A program made the translations under genes and the position numbers. A stretch of 64,000 nt of DNA, taken from contig JBBCJB010000044.1 of the NCBI GenBank assembly GCA_037190485.1, positions 5,168 through 69,167 of the forward strand, in the 5' to 3' direction. Positions 17,295-26,973 of the stretch are shown here, piece by piece. The notes beneath the pieces are model-generated. The model ran no database searches and was not told where the DNA came from. It was given only the letters and a program-made list of their open reading frames with translations. The number at the start of each line of letters is the position of its first letter. Position 1 is the first letter of the stretch. This stretch comes from Parapedobacter sp037190485 (GTDB taxonomy: Bacteria > Bacteroidota > Bacteroidia > Sphingobacteriales > Sphingobacteriaceae).

Positions 17295-18581
17295 ATGAGA
17301 AATATCTCATTAGTTTTTGAAAAAATCGTTACGCGGTTATCCATTGCATTGGTGTTGCTATTGGCGGTTTCTTCGTTGCAAGCTCAGGATGTGAAAGAGG
17401 GCGAAAAGCTGTTCAAGGCCAATTGTTCGTCGTGTCACAAGGTTTTCGGTAAGTTTTTGGGGCCGGAGTTGGCTGGGGTGAACGAACGGCGTGAGGAAGG
17501 CTGGCTGATCAAATGGATCCACAATGCGCCCGCCATGATCGCTGCCGGCGACCCAACCGCGCTGGAATTGGACGCGCAATACCCCAGTGCAGCGATGTCG
17601 GCGTTCCCGACCCTGTCTGACGATCAGATCAAGAGCATTTTGGCTTATGTGACGTCCGAAGAGGAAAAGAAGGCCGCAGGCCCTGTTGTAGGCGGACAGA
17701 CACCCGGAGTGGCAGGGAGCGGGGCAAGCGGGGATGCCAGCGGTTTCATGATTTTTGGATTGATTGCCGTGATTGCCTTGGCGTTGGTGGTCATCTTGGT
17801 GCTCAATCGGGTCATCCGCACCCTGGAACGGGTGATTGTCAATAACAAGGATCTCATTCCTGAAGCCGTCGCTTCCGAAAAGGCAGGCACGGATTACGTT
17901 GCCAAGCTCAAGCAGTTGGCAAAGAATAAAAAACTGGTGTTTTTTGCCGTCCTCATGGTCGTCGCGTTCCTGGCCTCAGCTGGCTGGAAGACCCTTTGGG
18001 ATGTTGGCGTACATGAAGGCTACCAGCCGGTCCAGCCCATCAAATTCTCGCATCAGCTGCACGCTGGCGTAAACCAGATCGATTGCCAATATTGCCATGG
18101 AGGCGCCTACAAATCCAAGAATGCGTCCATTCCCTCGGCTAACGTATGTATGAATTGCCATAAGGCGGTAACCGCAAGCGACAAGTACGATGGCGAATTG
18201 TCGCCGGAAATCGCCAAGATCTATCGGGCGCTTGACTACAACCCCGAAACCATGGAATATGGCCCCAATCAGCGGCCGATTGAGTGGGTCCGGATCCATA
18301 ATTTGCCGGATTTTGCCTACTTCAACCACTCCCAGCACGTGGTGGTGGCAGGTGTGGAATGCCAGACGTGTCACGGTCCGATCGAGACCATGGCCGAGGT
18401 ATACCAATATTCGCCGTTGACGATGAAGTGGTGCGTTGATTGCCATCAAGAGACCGAAGTGAACCACAAGGACAATGCGTATTACGACCAATTGATCGCG
18501 GCGCACGAGCAGTTGAAAAAAGGCGAGAAAGTGACCGCGGCCATGTTAGGTGGTTTGGAATGTGGCAAATGCCATTATTAA
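17295..18581 (+). CDS. actA: Alternative Complex III subunit ActA, multiheme c-type cytochrome
   Basis: The protein of about 428 residues carries six CxxCH heme motifs: CSSCH (Cys44) in an N-terminal class-I cytochrome domain, then CQYCH, CMNCH, CQTCH, CVDCH and CGKCH in a C-terminal multiheme domain. Two membrane segments (IFGLIAVIALALVVILVL and VFFAVLMVVAFLASAGW) separate them. The ATG at 17295 is preferred because a signal peptide (LAVSSLQAQ) follows. In Alternative Complex III, ActA accepts electrons from the ActB side and passes them toward cytochrome c or the oxidase. The N-terminal monoheme domain is fused in addition to the pentaheme core. Confidence 0.92.
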   Translation: MRNISLVFEKIVTRLSIALVLLLAVSSLQAQDVKEGEKLFKANCSSCHKVFGKFLGPELAGVNERREEGWLIKWIHNAPAMIAAGDPTALELDAQYPSAAMSAFPTLSDDQIKSILAYVTSEEEKKAAGPVVGGQTPGVAGSGASGDASGFMIFGLIAVIALALVVILVLNRVIRTLERVIVNNKDLIPEAVASEKAGTDYVAKLKQLAKNKKLVFFAVLMVVAFLASAGWKTLWDVGVHEGYQPVQPIKFSHQLHAGVNQIDCQYCHGGAYKSKNASIPSANVCMNCHKAVTASDKYDGELSPEIAKIYRALDYNPETMEYGPNQRPIEWVRIHNLPDFAYFNHSQHVVVAGVECQTCHGPIETMAEVYQYSPLTMKWCVDCHQETEVNHKDNAYYDQLIAAHEQLKKGEKVTAAMLGGLECGKCHY

Positions 18582-18633
18582 TGAATGATCGGATCCGTAA
18601 TACAGACTACGCAATACTTTAGAAATAGCTTAA

Positions 18634-21600
18634 ATGGATAGCAACAAGAAATATTGGAAGGGTTTGGAAGAATTGCAACAGACGCCCGCGTTCGTGGCGC
18701 AAAGCAAAGCCGAATTTGCCGAACCGATTCCCGTAGAAGACGTGCTGAACGAAGCTGGTTTGAGCACCAAGACTCCCCGACGTGATTTCCTGAAGGCGTT
18801 GGGATTCGGATTGGGCGCAGTGACGTTGGCGGCGTGTAACCGGACGCCGGTTCACAAAGCGGTCCCTTACCTGATCAAGCCCGAGGAGGTGACCCCGGGC
18901 ATCCCTAACTTCTATGCGTCGAGTTTCAAGGGACAGAGCGTGTTGGTCAGGACCCGTGAGGGGCGTCCGATCTTGTTGGAAGCTAATCCCGCCGCGGTAG
19001 GGCTCAACTGCGGTACCGACGCGTCTGCACAGGCATCCGTATTGGATCTGTACGACATGTCCAAGCTAAAAGGCCCGAAGTTCAACGGAGCCGACATCAG
19101 CTGGGATGAATTGGACACCCATGTGGTGACCGCGTTGGATGCCGCCAATGCCGCGGGTAAGCAGATCCGTATCGTGTCTTCGACGATCAACAGCCCCTCC
19201 ACCATCGCTGCCATCGCCCGTTTCACGGAAAAGTATCCGACCACGCGGGTCGTAGAGGTGGATGCGGTTTCCTACAGTGGCATCATCAAGGCGAACCAGG
19301 ATAGCTTCGGCAAATCGGTCATCCCGCACTACCGGTTCGATCAAGCCGATGTCATCGTGAGCGTGGCGGCCGATTTCATCGGTACCTGGCTGAGCGGCGA
19401 GGAGCATACCCAGCAATATATCGCCAATCGCGACCATAAGAGCCTGAAAAACGGCCGGATGTCGCGGCATATCCAGTTCGAAGGCGGCATGAGCCTTTCG
19501 GGAACGAATGCCGATGTGCGCATCGCCATCAAACCCTCTGAGGAAGGCCCGCTGTTGATCGCGCTTTATAACGCGATCACCGGTAGCACGCTTCCGGGCG
19601 CGTTGGGCACGAATGCGAAGGCGCAGACCGCGTTGAAGCTGGTCGCTCGAGAACTTCAACAGGCGCGTGGCCGTGCTGTCGTGGTTGCCGGTTCAAATGA
19701 TGTAGCCATCCAGACGCTCACCAACGCCATCAACGTGGCATTGCAAAGCTACGGAAGCACGATCGATTTGGATAACCCGTCTTACCACAACCGGGGTGAC
19801 GATGAAGCCTTTGCTTCGTTCTTGGCGGAAGCGAACCGTGGCGATGTGGGCGTGGCTTTCTTCTTGAACAGCAATCCCCGCTATGACTATCCCGAGGCTG
19901 GAGCGGTCAAGGAGGCCCTTGGCAAGATTACATTCAAGCTGTCCTTTGCCGATCGGGAGGATGAAACGGCGTCCGAATTGGAAGCCATCGCGCCGAACCA
20001 CAACTTCTTGGAGTCGTGGGGCGATGCGCATCCGCGCGGCGGATACTACACCATCGTGCAGCCCACCATCAATCCGGTGTACAATACCCGGCAGGCCGAG
20101 CAGAGCCTGTTGCTGTGGGCCGGTGAAAAGACGGATTACTATACCTTCGTCAAGGATAACTGGGAACAGAACATCCTTGCTGGAAGCGGCAAGACGTGGA
20201 AAGATGTCTTGCAAACGGGCTTCGAATTCAAGGGCGACCAGCCGACTACGGCTTATGGCTTTGATTTTTCCGGAATCGGTAACGTGGCCAATGCCATTGT
20301 CGCTGGCAGCAAGGCGCTGGCTGGCGGGGTGGAGGTACAGCTTTACCAAAGCATCGCGATCAAAGACGGCAAGCAGGGCAACAATGCCTACCTGCACGAA
20401 TTGCCGGATCCGGTATCCAAGGTGACTTGGGACAATTACGCGGCACTTAACCCGAAGTTCGCGGAGTCGTTGGGATTGGGCGAGCATAGTTTGGTCGAGG
20501 TGGAAGGCGAGGATGGCTATAAGGTCACCCTGCCGGTATTGATGCAGCCCGGCCAGGCCATGGGCACGGTTTCCATCGCGTTGGGCTATGGCCGCACCAA
20601 GGTGGGCAAGGCCGGCAACGGTGTCGGAAAGAACGCCTATCCGTTTGCCAAATTGGTGAATGGGACGTTGCAATTCAACACCACGGCCAAATTGACCAAG
20701 GTGGCCGGTAAATACGAGCTCGCGCAGACGCAGACGCACCATACCATCGAAGGCCGTAACGTGATCCGTGAAGCCACGTTTGCGCAATACAAGGAGAATC
20801 CCGGGCACAATGCGGGCCGCTGGACGGATAAGCACAAGACGTACGATCTCTGGAACAAATACGAACAGCCCGGCCACAAATGGGTGATGGCGATCGATCT
20901 CAACGCCTGTACCGGCTGCGGATCCTGTATCGTGGCTTGCAACATCGAGAACAATATCCCGGTCGTGGGGCGTGATGAGGTCCGTAGGCGGCGCGAGATG
21001 CATTGGATGCGCATCGACCGTTACTACGCCATCGAACAGGACGGCAAGGCCTACACCAAAGAGGACGATATCGCCGACCTCGACGACATGGAGAGCGTCA
21101 CGGTGGTGCACCAGCCGATGATGTGCCAACATTGCGAGCATGCGCCTTGCGAAACGGTTTGTCCGGTATTGGCTACGGTGCATTCTTCCGAAGGACTGAA
21201 CCACATGGCCTATAACCGGTGCTTCGGTACGCGTTACTGTGCGAACAACTGCCCGTACAAGGTGCGCCGCTTCAATTGGTTCAATTACTGGAACGATTCG
21301 CGTTTCGATAATTACCTCAATAACGAGTTCACGCAGCTCGTATTGAACCCGGATGTGGTGTCGCGATCGCGCGGTGTCATGGAGAAATGTTCGATGTGTA
21401 TCCAGCGTATCCAAGCCGGCAAGCTACAGGCCAAGCTAGAGAAGCGCCCGTTGAAGGACGGAGACATCAAATTGGCTTGCGGTTCGGCATGTTCGGCGAA
21501 CGCCATCATCTTCGGGGATGCGAACGACCCGGAATCCGAAGTGTCTAAAGCGCTGCGGAATGAACGCGTGTATTATGTGCTGGAGGAAATCAACGTGCAA

Positions 21601-21648
21601 CCCAACATCGGTTACATGACGAAGGTGAGAAACACATACGAGGCTTAA
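18634..21648 (+). CDS. actB: Alternative Complex III subunit ActB, molybdopterin-oxidoreductase-like/Fe-S protein
   Basis: This 1004-residue fusion has a Tat signal followed by a Cys (RRDFLKALGFGLGAVTLAAC, Arg49-Arg50, Cys68), so it is probably exported folded and possibly lipidated. Residues of about 80-700 resemble a molybdopterin oxidoreductase. The last third is a ferredoxin-like domain with CTGCGSCIVAC (Cys759), CQHCEHAPCETVCP, CANNCPYKVRRFNW and CSMC clusters. ActB is the periplasmic electron-wire subunit; in known ACIII structures it binds Fe-S clusters but no molybdenum cofactor. It lies between actA and actC in the standard order. Confidence 0.95.
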   Translation: MDSNKKYWKGLEELQQTPAFVAQSKAEFAEPIPVEDVLNEAGLSTKTPRRDFLKALGFGLGAVTLAACNRTPVHKAVPYLIKPEEVTPGIPNFYASSFKGQSVLVRTREGRPILLEANPAAVGLNCGTDASAQASVLDLYDMSKLKGPKFNGADISWDELDTHVVTALDAANAAGKQIRIVSSTINSPSTIAAIARFTEKYPTTRVVEVDAVSYSGIIKANQDSFGKSVIPHYRFDQADVIVSVAADFIGTWLSGEEHTQQYIANRDHKSLKNGRMSRHIQFEGGMSLSGTNADVRIAIKPSEEGPLLIALYNAITGSTLPGALGTNAKAQTALKLVARELQQARGRAVVVAGSNDVAIQTLTNAINVALQSYGSTIDLDNPSYHNRGDDEAFASFLAEANRGDVGVAFFLNSNPRYDYPEAGAVKEALGKITFKLSFADREDETASELEAIAPNHNFLESWGDAHPRGGYYTIVQPTINPVYNTRQAEQSLLLWAGEKTDYYTFVKDNWEQNILAGSGKTWKDVLQTGFEFKGDQPTTAYGFDFSGIGNVANAIVAGSKALAGGVEVQLYQSIAIKDGKQGNNAYLHELPDPVSKVTWDNYAALNPKFAESLGLGEHSLVEVEGEDGYKVTLPVLMQPGQAMGTVSIALGYGRTKVGKAGNGVGKNAYPFAKLVNGTLQFNTTAKLTKVAGKYELAQTQTHHTIEGRNVIREATFAQYKENPGHNAGRWTDKHKTYDLWNKYEQPGHKWVMAIDLNACTGCGSCIVACNIENNIPVVGRDEVRRRREMHWMRIDRYYAIEQDGKAYTKEDDIADLDDMESVTVVHQPMMCQHCEHAPCETVCPVLATVHSSEGLNHMAYNRCFGTRYCANNCPYKVRRFNWFNYWNDSRFDNYLNNEFTQLVLNPDVVSRSRGVMEKCSMCIQRIQAGKLQAKLEKRPLKDGDIKLACGSACSANAIIFGDANDPESEVSKALRNERVYYVLEEINVQPNIGYMTKVRNTYEA

Positions 21649-21668
21649 TCCATTCGAATTATTAGACT

Positions 21669-23150
21669 ATGTCATCGCATAACGAATCAATATTAAGGGA
21701 ACCATTAGTAACCGGAGAGAACATCACCTATGCGAAGGTGACCGATGATATCTTGTTGCCGGTAGAGAATAAGCCCAATAAGGCGTGGTGGATCGGTTTC
21801 ATCCTCTCGGCGTTGGGCGCGTTGCTTTGGGTGGTGAGCGTGGGCTATACCTTCTGGACCGGTATCGGGGCTTGGGGCTTGAACAAAACGGTGGGTTGGG
21901 CCTGGGACATCACCGACTTCGTTTGGTGGGTCGGTATCGGTCACGCCGGTACGCTTATTTCTGCGGTATTGCTGCTGTTCCGGCAGAATTGGCGTAACTC
22001 CATCAACCGTTCGGCGGAAGCCATGACCATCTTTGCGGTGATTTGTGCCGCCACGTACGTCGTAGCCCACATGGGCCGTCCTTGGTTGGCTTATTGGATC
22101 TTTCCGCTCCCGAATCAATTCGGTTCGCTTTGGGTCAACTTCAATTCTCCGCTAGTATGGGACGCTTTCGCGATCTCGACCTACTTCACCGTGTCGTTGG
22201 TATTTTGGTATTGCGGATTGCTCCCGGACATCGCTTCGGTACGCGATCGCGCGGCGGGCCTGAAGCGCCGGATCTATTCCATCCTTTCGTTCGGCTGGAA
22301 CGGTTCGGTGAAGACTTGGCAGCGGTTTGAGATCGTTTCGTTGATTTTGGCTGGTATCTCGACACCGCTGGTGCTTTCGGTGCACACCATCGTATCCATG
22401 GACTTTGCCACGTCCGTGATTCCGGGCTGGCACACCACGATTTTCCCGCCTTACTTCGTGGCGGGGGCTATCTTCTCCGGATTTGCCATGGTGCAGACGC
22501 TCTTGTTGGTGATGCGGAAGGTATTGAATTTCGAGAACTACATCACGATGTTCCACATCGAGTCCATGAACAAGATCATCATGGTGACGGGCTCGATTGT
22601 CGGTATCGCTTACCTGACGGAATTGTTCATTGCGTGGTATTCGGGTTCGGAATACGAAATGTACGCGTTCGCCAACCGGATCGCAGGTCCATACGCATGG
22701 GCATACTGGGCGATGATGACGTGCAACGTGATTTCGCCCCAGTTGTTCTGGTTCAAGAAGATACGCACGAGTATCCCGATTTCCTGGGTGCTTTCCATCG
22801 TCGTGAATATCGGGATGTGGTTCGAGCGTTTCGTGATCATCGTCACGTCCTTGCACCGTGATTACATCCCTTCCAGTTGGGCCATGTTTTACCCGACGTG
22901 GGTCGACACCGGTATATTCGTAGGGTCCATTGGGTTGTTTTTCACGCTATTCCTCTTGTTCCTGCGTTTCTTGCCGGGTATCGCCATCGCGGAAGTGAAG
23001 TTGTTGTTGAAGAGCGCTAGCTTGCAACAGAAGAAGAAATTGATCCAGGAAGGTCATTTGGATCCTGAACATGTTGAGTTCTTCAAGAAATCGTTGACGA
23101 AATATGACTCCGTGACAGCAGCGGAAATCAAGGCACTAGATACGAAGTAA
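21669..23150 (+). CDS. actC: Alternative Complex III subunit ActC, NrfD/PsrC-like quinol-binding membrane protein
   Basis: This 493-residue protein has about ten transmembrane segments of the NrfD/PsrC fold (for example WWIGFILSALGALLWVVSVG and AHMGRPWLAYWIFPLPNQ). In ACIII, ActC supplies the quinol-oxidation site next to ActB's Fe-S wire. The gene starts 20 nt after actB and ends 2 nt before actD, consistent with strict co-expression. Confidence 0.95.
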   Translation: MSSHNESILREPLVTGENITYAKVTDDILLPVENKPNKAWWIGFILSALGALLWVVSVGYTFWTGIGAWGLNKTVGWAWDITDFVWWVGIGHAGTLISAVLLLFRQNWRNSINRSAEAMTIFAVICAATYVVAHMGRPWLAYWIFPLPNQFGSLWVNFNSPLVWDAFAISTYFTVSLVFWYCGLLPDIASVRDRAAGLKRRIYSILSFGWNGSVKTWQRFEIVSLILAGISTPLVLSVHTIVSMDFATSVIPGWHTTIFPPYFVAGAIFSGFAMVQTLLLVMRKVLNFENYITMFHIESMNKIIMVTGSIVGIAYLTELFIAWYSGSEYEMYAFANRIAGPYAWAYWAMMTCNVISPQLFWFKKIRTSIPISWVLSIVVNIGMWFERFVIIVTSLHRDYIPSSWAMFYPTWVDTGIFVGSIGLFFTLFLLFLRFLPGIAIAEVKLLLKSASLQQKKKLIQEGHLDPEHVEFFKKSLTKYDSVTAAEIKALDTK

Positions 23151-23152
23151 CC

Positions 23153-23689
23153 ATGAGCACAGTCAAATATATCATTGGAAGTTTTGGAGACCCCGACGAA
23201 ATGATGCACGGGATCGATAAGTTGCAGGCCAATAACATCAGTATTTACGATTGCTTCACGCCGATGCCGATTCACGGCATCGAAGCGAAATTGGGTGTGA
23301 AGCCCTCGCGGTTGCCCATTGCGGCCTTTTTGTTCGGGCTGTTGGGCGGTACGCTGGGTTTCAGCCTCCTATATTATACCATGTACTATGATTGGCCGAT
23401 GAATGTCGGTGGAAAGCCCGCATTGGCTTTGCCTGATTTCGTACCTGTCACCTTCGAATGTACGATATTGATCACGGCACTGGGCATGGTCGCCACGTTT
23501 TTTTACCGTAACCACCTGTTCCCGGGTCGTGCGCCGCGGGTGATGGATTTGCGCGCTACGGACGATCGGTTTATCATCGCGGTCGATGCAAATGACAATG
23601 CGAATCACGAACGGATCGAGACGTTGTTAAAGGAAGCCGGTGCGGTGGAAGTGAAGTACAATGAACGAAAATATGTTAGCTATGAATAA
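23153..23689 (+). CDS. actD: Alternative Complex III subunit ActD (DUF3341)
   Basis: The 178-residue protein matches DUF3341: a soluble N-terminal part (KYIIGSFGDPDEMMHGIDKL, DCFTPMPIHGIE) and two transmembrane helices (LPIAAFLFGLLGGTLGFSLL and FECTILITALGMVATFF). ActD is an accessory membrane subunit next to ActC in the ACIII complex. It starts 2 nt after actC, and its end overlaps the start of actE. Confidence 0.93.
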   Translation: MSTVKYIIGSFGDPDEMMHGIDKLQANNISIYDCFTPMPIHGIEAKLGVKPSRLPIAAFLFGLLGGTLGFSLLYYTMYYDWPMNVGGKPALALPDFVPVTFECTILITALGMVATFFYRNHLFPGRAPRVMDLRATDDRFIIAVDANDNANHERIETLLKEAGAVEVKYNERKYVSYE

Positions 23690-24305
23690 GAAGGGGCTAC
23701 TGAGTGTTGTTGGTGCGGCCGTGGCGCTGTCGGCTGTCGTGTCTTCCTGTGGGGAGAATACCACGCGCAGTACAGGCTGGGAGTTCTCGCGGAACATGTA
23801 TGACCCCATCGGTTACAATCCCGATCAGCCGAATGCCAACTTCAAGGACGGTAAAACCGCACAGGTACCTCCAGCGGGTACCACGCCGGTCGGTTTTGAA
23901 CGGTTCCCGTATACGGCCAGTAACGACGATTACCAGCGGGCCGGCGCGGAAGTGGTCAATCCGTTGGTGGCTAACCAGGCAAACCTGGCCCAAGGCGAGG
24001 CGTTATACCAGGTATATTGCGCGGTTTGCCACGGTCCCGAGGGCAAGGGCGATGGATCGATTACCAAAGACCGGACACTCGAAGCGGAGTCTAGGCAACT
24101 CGAAAACTATCCGCCACCGCCCTCCTACGCTCGGTCTGACGGTACCAATTCGTCACGTGGCGGGGCCATGGCGGATCTTACTGATGGGAAGATTTACCAC
24201 ACCATCACCTATGGGTTGAACATGATGGGATCTCATGCGTCGCAACTGTCGCCGGATGAGCGCTGGAAAGTGGTCATGTATGTTAAGGAATTACAAAAGA
24301 AGTAA
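23682..24305 (+). CDS. actE: Alternative Complex III subunit ActE, monoheme cytochrome c lipoprotein
   Basis: The protein of about 207 residues has a lipoprotein signal (VVSSC) and one class-I heme motif (CAVCHGPEGKGDG) with a distal methionine in the GLNMMGSH segment. The start at 23682 gives the most typical lipoprotein signal; ATGs at 23673 and 23661 are in frame and possible. The start overlaps the actD stop by 8 bp, indicating translational coupling. ActE is the mobile-type cytochrome domain of ACIII that hands electrons to the oxidase. Confidence 0.92.
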   Translation: MNKKGLLSVVGAAVALSAVVSSCGENTTRSTGWEFSRNMYDPIGYNPDQPNANFKDGKTAQVPPAGTTPVGFERFPYTASNDDYQRAGAEVVNPLVANQANLAQGEALYQVYCAVCHGPEGKGDGSITKDRTLEAESRQLENYPPPPSYARSDGTNSSRGGAMADLTDGKIYHTITYGLNMMGSHASQLSPDERWKVVMYVKELQKK

Positions 24306-24324
24306 CAGATATCAGCTATATTAA

Positions 24325-25560
24325 ATGGGAACTCATAGTCATCATCACGATTACAACTTTGGCGAGCGGTATGCATTTACAGGCAAGGCCAAGGTATGGA
24401 GTTTGGTCGCCCTTGCCGTGGGTATCGTGGCCATTGTGGCCGGATTGCTTGCCAGCGACCACATCATGGTGGAGCGGACATACGCCAATTTATTGCTGAT
24501 GGGGTATTATTTCACCTGCGTGTGCGCCGCAGGCGGCTTCTTTTTGGCTTTGCAATACGTTACGCAATCCGGTTGGTCGTCTGGGATGGTCCGGATTCCG
24601 CAGGCCATGGCCAGTGTGCTCCCGATTGCTTCCTTGATCCTGTTGGTCATCGTTGCCACGGGATTATTCTCGCATAACCTGTATCATCACTGGTATGCCG
24701 AAGGGTTGACAGACGAAAACAGCCCCAACTACGACAAGTTGGTGGCCGGCAAGGCCGCGTTCCTGAACGCGCCCGGCTTTTTGATTCGCCAGGTGGTTTT
24801 CATGGGCGCTTATAGTATCTGTGCGTGGTTGCTCGCCAAATATTCATATAACGAAGACCTGGAAGGTGGGCTCAATTCCTACAAAAAGAGTTTCAAGTTG
24901 TCCGCGTTGTTTTTGGTGATTTTCGGATTCACTACCCCCATATGGTCGTTTGACACGGTGATGTCGTTGGAAGCGCATTGGTTTTCTACCATGTTCGGGT
25001 GGTATAATTTTGCGGCCATGTGGGTGAGCGGCCTTTGCGTCATCACGCTGATCCTGATTTTGCTCAAGAAAGCAGGCTACATGGCTTGGGTGAATGAGAA
25101 CCACCTGCATGATTTGGGTAAACTGATCTTTGGTTTTTCCATTTTCTGGACGTATGTCTGGTTTGCACAGTTCATGCTGATCTGGTATGCCAATATCCCC
25201 GAAGAGACGGTGTATTTCTATAAGCGTTGGGAACCGGAATACAAGCTGTGGTTCTGGGTAAATCTAGTCATCAATTTCGTGATGCCCATCTTGGCATTGA
25301 TGGATCGGGATGCCAAACGGAAGATGAACATCCTGATGGCCGTTTGCATCGTATTGTTGATGGGACATTGGTTGGATTATTACATCATGATCATGCCGGG
25401 AACGGTGGAGACGCACCGTGGTTTTGGCTGGATAGAAATCGGTACCGCGTTGGGATTTGTGGGGCTGTTCACGTTTTTGGTGCTCAATAAATTGGGCAAG
25501 CATGCATTGGCTCCCGCCAAACACCCTTTTTTGGAAGAGAGCCTGCATCATCAGATTTAA
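24325..25560 (+). CDS. actF: Alternative Complex III subunit ActF, second NrfD-like membrane subunit
   Basis: This 411-residue protein has about ten transmembrane helices and a His-rich N-terminus (MGTHSHHHDYNFGERY). It belongs to the ActF group of quinol:cytochrome c oxidoreductase subunits, structurally related to ActC but thought not to oxidise quinol itself. It may contribute to proton movement. It completes the actA-F set and is followed by a 55-bp gap before the oxidase genes. Confidence 0.93.
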   Translation: MGTHSHHHDYNFGERYAFTGKAKVWSLVALAVGIVAIVAGLLASDHIMVERTYANLLLMGYYFTCVCAAGGFFLALQYVTQSGWSSGMVRIPQAMASVLPIASLILLVIVATGLFSHNLYHHWYAEGLTDENSPNYDKLVAGKAAFLNAPGFLIRQVVFMGAYSICAWLLAKYSYNEDLEGGLNSYKKSFKLSALFLVIFGFTTPIWSFDTVMSLEAHWFSTMFGWYNFAAMWVSGLCVITLILILLKKAGYMAWVNENHLHDLGKLIFGFSIFWTYVWFAQFMLIWYANIPEETVYFYKRWEPEYKLWFWVNLVINFVMPILALMDRDAKRKMNILMAVCIVLLMGHWLDYYIMIMPGTVETHRGFGWIEIGTALGFVGLFTFLVLNKLGKHALAPAKHPFLEESLHHQI

Positions 25561-25615
25561 ACATTTTGCGTTCGAATTAGCTAAGGGATATCACAGATAA
25601 TCGTTATAAATAGAA

Positions 25616-26938
25616 ATGGGCTTTATTAGCAATAGAAAATTAAGGGCAGTTGTTATACTGACGTTTGTCATGGGCGTTTTTTGCGTCTCACCGGCATTTT
25701 CGCAGGAAACGGATACCGTTGCGCAGGCCGTCGATACCGCTGTCACGCCTGCCGATACCTCCGGAACGGACAGCGTAGTCGTCGCTGCGGATACCGTTGC
25801 GGCAGCGGCGCCCAGCGCGGCGGCAGGGGCTACGCCCACGGCGGCAACCGTTGAGGCCGGAAAGCCGTCGATTGCCCCGCAGGTTTACAAGAATTTCTTT
25901 TATGGGATATTGTTGGTGCTCCTGGTCTGTGTTTTGGTGGGGGTTGTCGGAAAGATCTTGGAAGTCTACGAGCTGACCAGGCGGATGAGTGGAAAGGACA
26001 CGACCTATTATTTGCACAATGCCAACGCGTGGCTATTCCTGATTTCGTTGGTTTTGGGTCTATACGGTGTCTATTGGTCATATGTTCATCACGGGGCACA
26101 GTCTATCCGCGACGCCGCGACCGAGCACGGTGACAAAATTGACGCGATGTTCATGATCACCACCATTATCTGTACGATTGTCTTGGTTGTCATGCACATC
26201 GCCCTATTCGGCTTCGCCTATAAATATCGCGCTACGCCTACGCGCAAGGCTTATTTCTATCCGCACAATAACACCATTGAAAAGATTTGGACGATCGTTC
26301 CCGCCGTGGTTTTGACCGTGTTGGTCTTATTTGGGTTCTTTACCTGGCGGGGCATTACCAACGTCTCAGAAGAGGATCAAAAGAGCGCGTTGCATATCGA
26401 AGTGGTGGGTGAGCAATTTACGTGGACGGTGCGTTATCCCGGCCGCGATGGGAAACTCGGCGAGCGTAACTTCCGGTTGACAACACCATTGAATGGTTTG
26501 GGAATCGATTTTAATGATAAAAGCAACTGGGACGATCAAGTCGGCTCGGAGATTGTCCTTCCCGTAAACAAGCCCGTTCGTGTCCAGATTGGGTCGAAGG
26601 ATATCCTACATAGTTTTTACATACCTGATTTTCGCGTGCAGATGAACGCCGTACCGGGGATGAAGACCTTTTTCCAGTTTACGCCGACCATCACCACCGA
26701 AGAGATGCGTGATCGGTTAGGAGATTACACCTACAATTATGTGATGCTTTGTGCAAAGATTTGCGGTGGTGGGCACTGGAATATGCAGAAGACCGTCAGG
26801 GTAGTTACCGAAGAAGAATACCAAGCTTGGCTCGCAGAACAGCCTTATTTCTTCACCGAGGATTTGCAGAAGGAATTCAAGGCCGCCCAGGTTACGGACG
26901 AACGTGCCGACGATTTGGTGTTGGCCAATGCCAATTAA
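25616..26938 (+). CDS. coxB: Cytochrome c oxidase subunit II (CuA subunit)
   Basis: At 440 residues it is longer than classical subunit II because of an Ala/Thr/Asp-rich stretch (about residues 35-85) and an extra hydrophobic segment (NFFYGILLVLLVCVLVGVVG). Two subunit-II membrane helices follow. The CuA site is C-x3-C-x3-H-x2-M in CAKICGGGHWNM (Cys379, Cys383, His387, Met390), with the upstream His in ILHSFYIPDFRVQ. It accepts electrons at CuA and passes them to heme a. No cytochrome c domain is fused, so ActE or ActA probably serves that role. Confidence 0.95.
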   Translation: MGFISNRKLRAVVILTFVMGVFCVSPAFSQETDTVAQAVDTAVTPADTSGTDSVVVAADTVAAAAPSAAAGATPTAATVEAGKPSIAPQVYKNFFYGILLVLLVCVLVGVVGKILEVYELTRRMSGKDTTYYLHNANAWLFLISLVLGLYGVYWSYVHHGAQSIRDAATEHGDKIDAMFMITTIICTIVLVVMHIALFGFAYKYRATPTRKAYFYPHNNTIEKIWTIVPAVVLTVLVLFGFFTWRGITNVSEEDQKSALHIEVVGEQFTWTVRYPGRDGKLGERNFRLTTPLNGLGIDFNDKSNWDDQVGSEIVLPVNKPVRVQIGSKDILHSFYIPDFRVQMNAVPGMKTFFQFTPTITTEEMRDRLGDYTYNYVMLCAKICGGGHWNMQKTVRVVTEEEYQAWLAEQPYFFTEDLQKEFKAAQVTDERADDLVLANAN

Positions 26939-26973
26939 GTGATTAGGGAATAAACGGATTTTAAAACACAGAT

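Noticed and set aside
19693..21414. 573-codon minus-strand frame inside actB
   Set aside because: It is His/Arg/Val-rich antisense sequence with no motif; ActB on the plus strand has all its Fe-S cysteines in frame.
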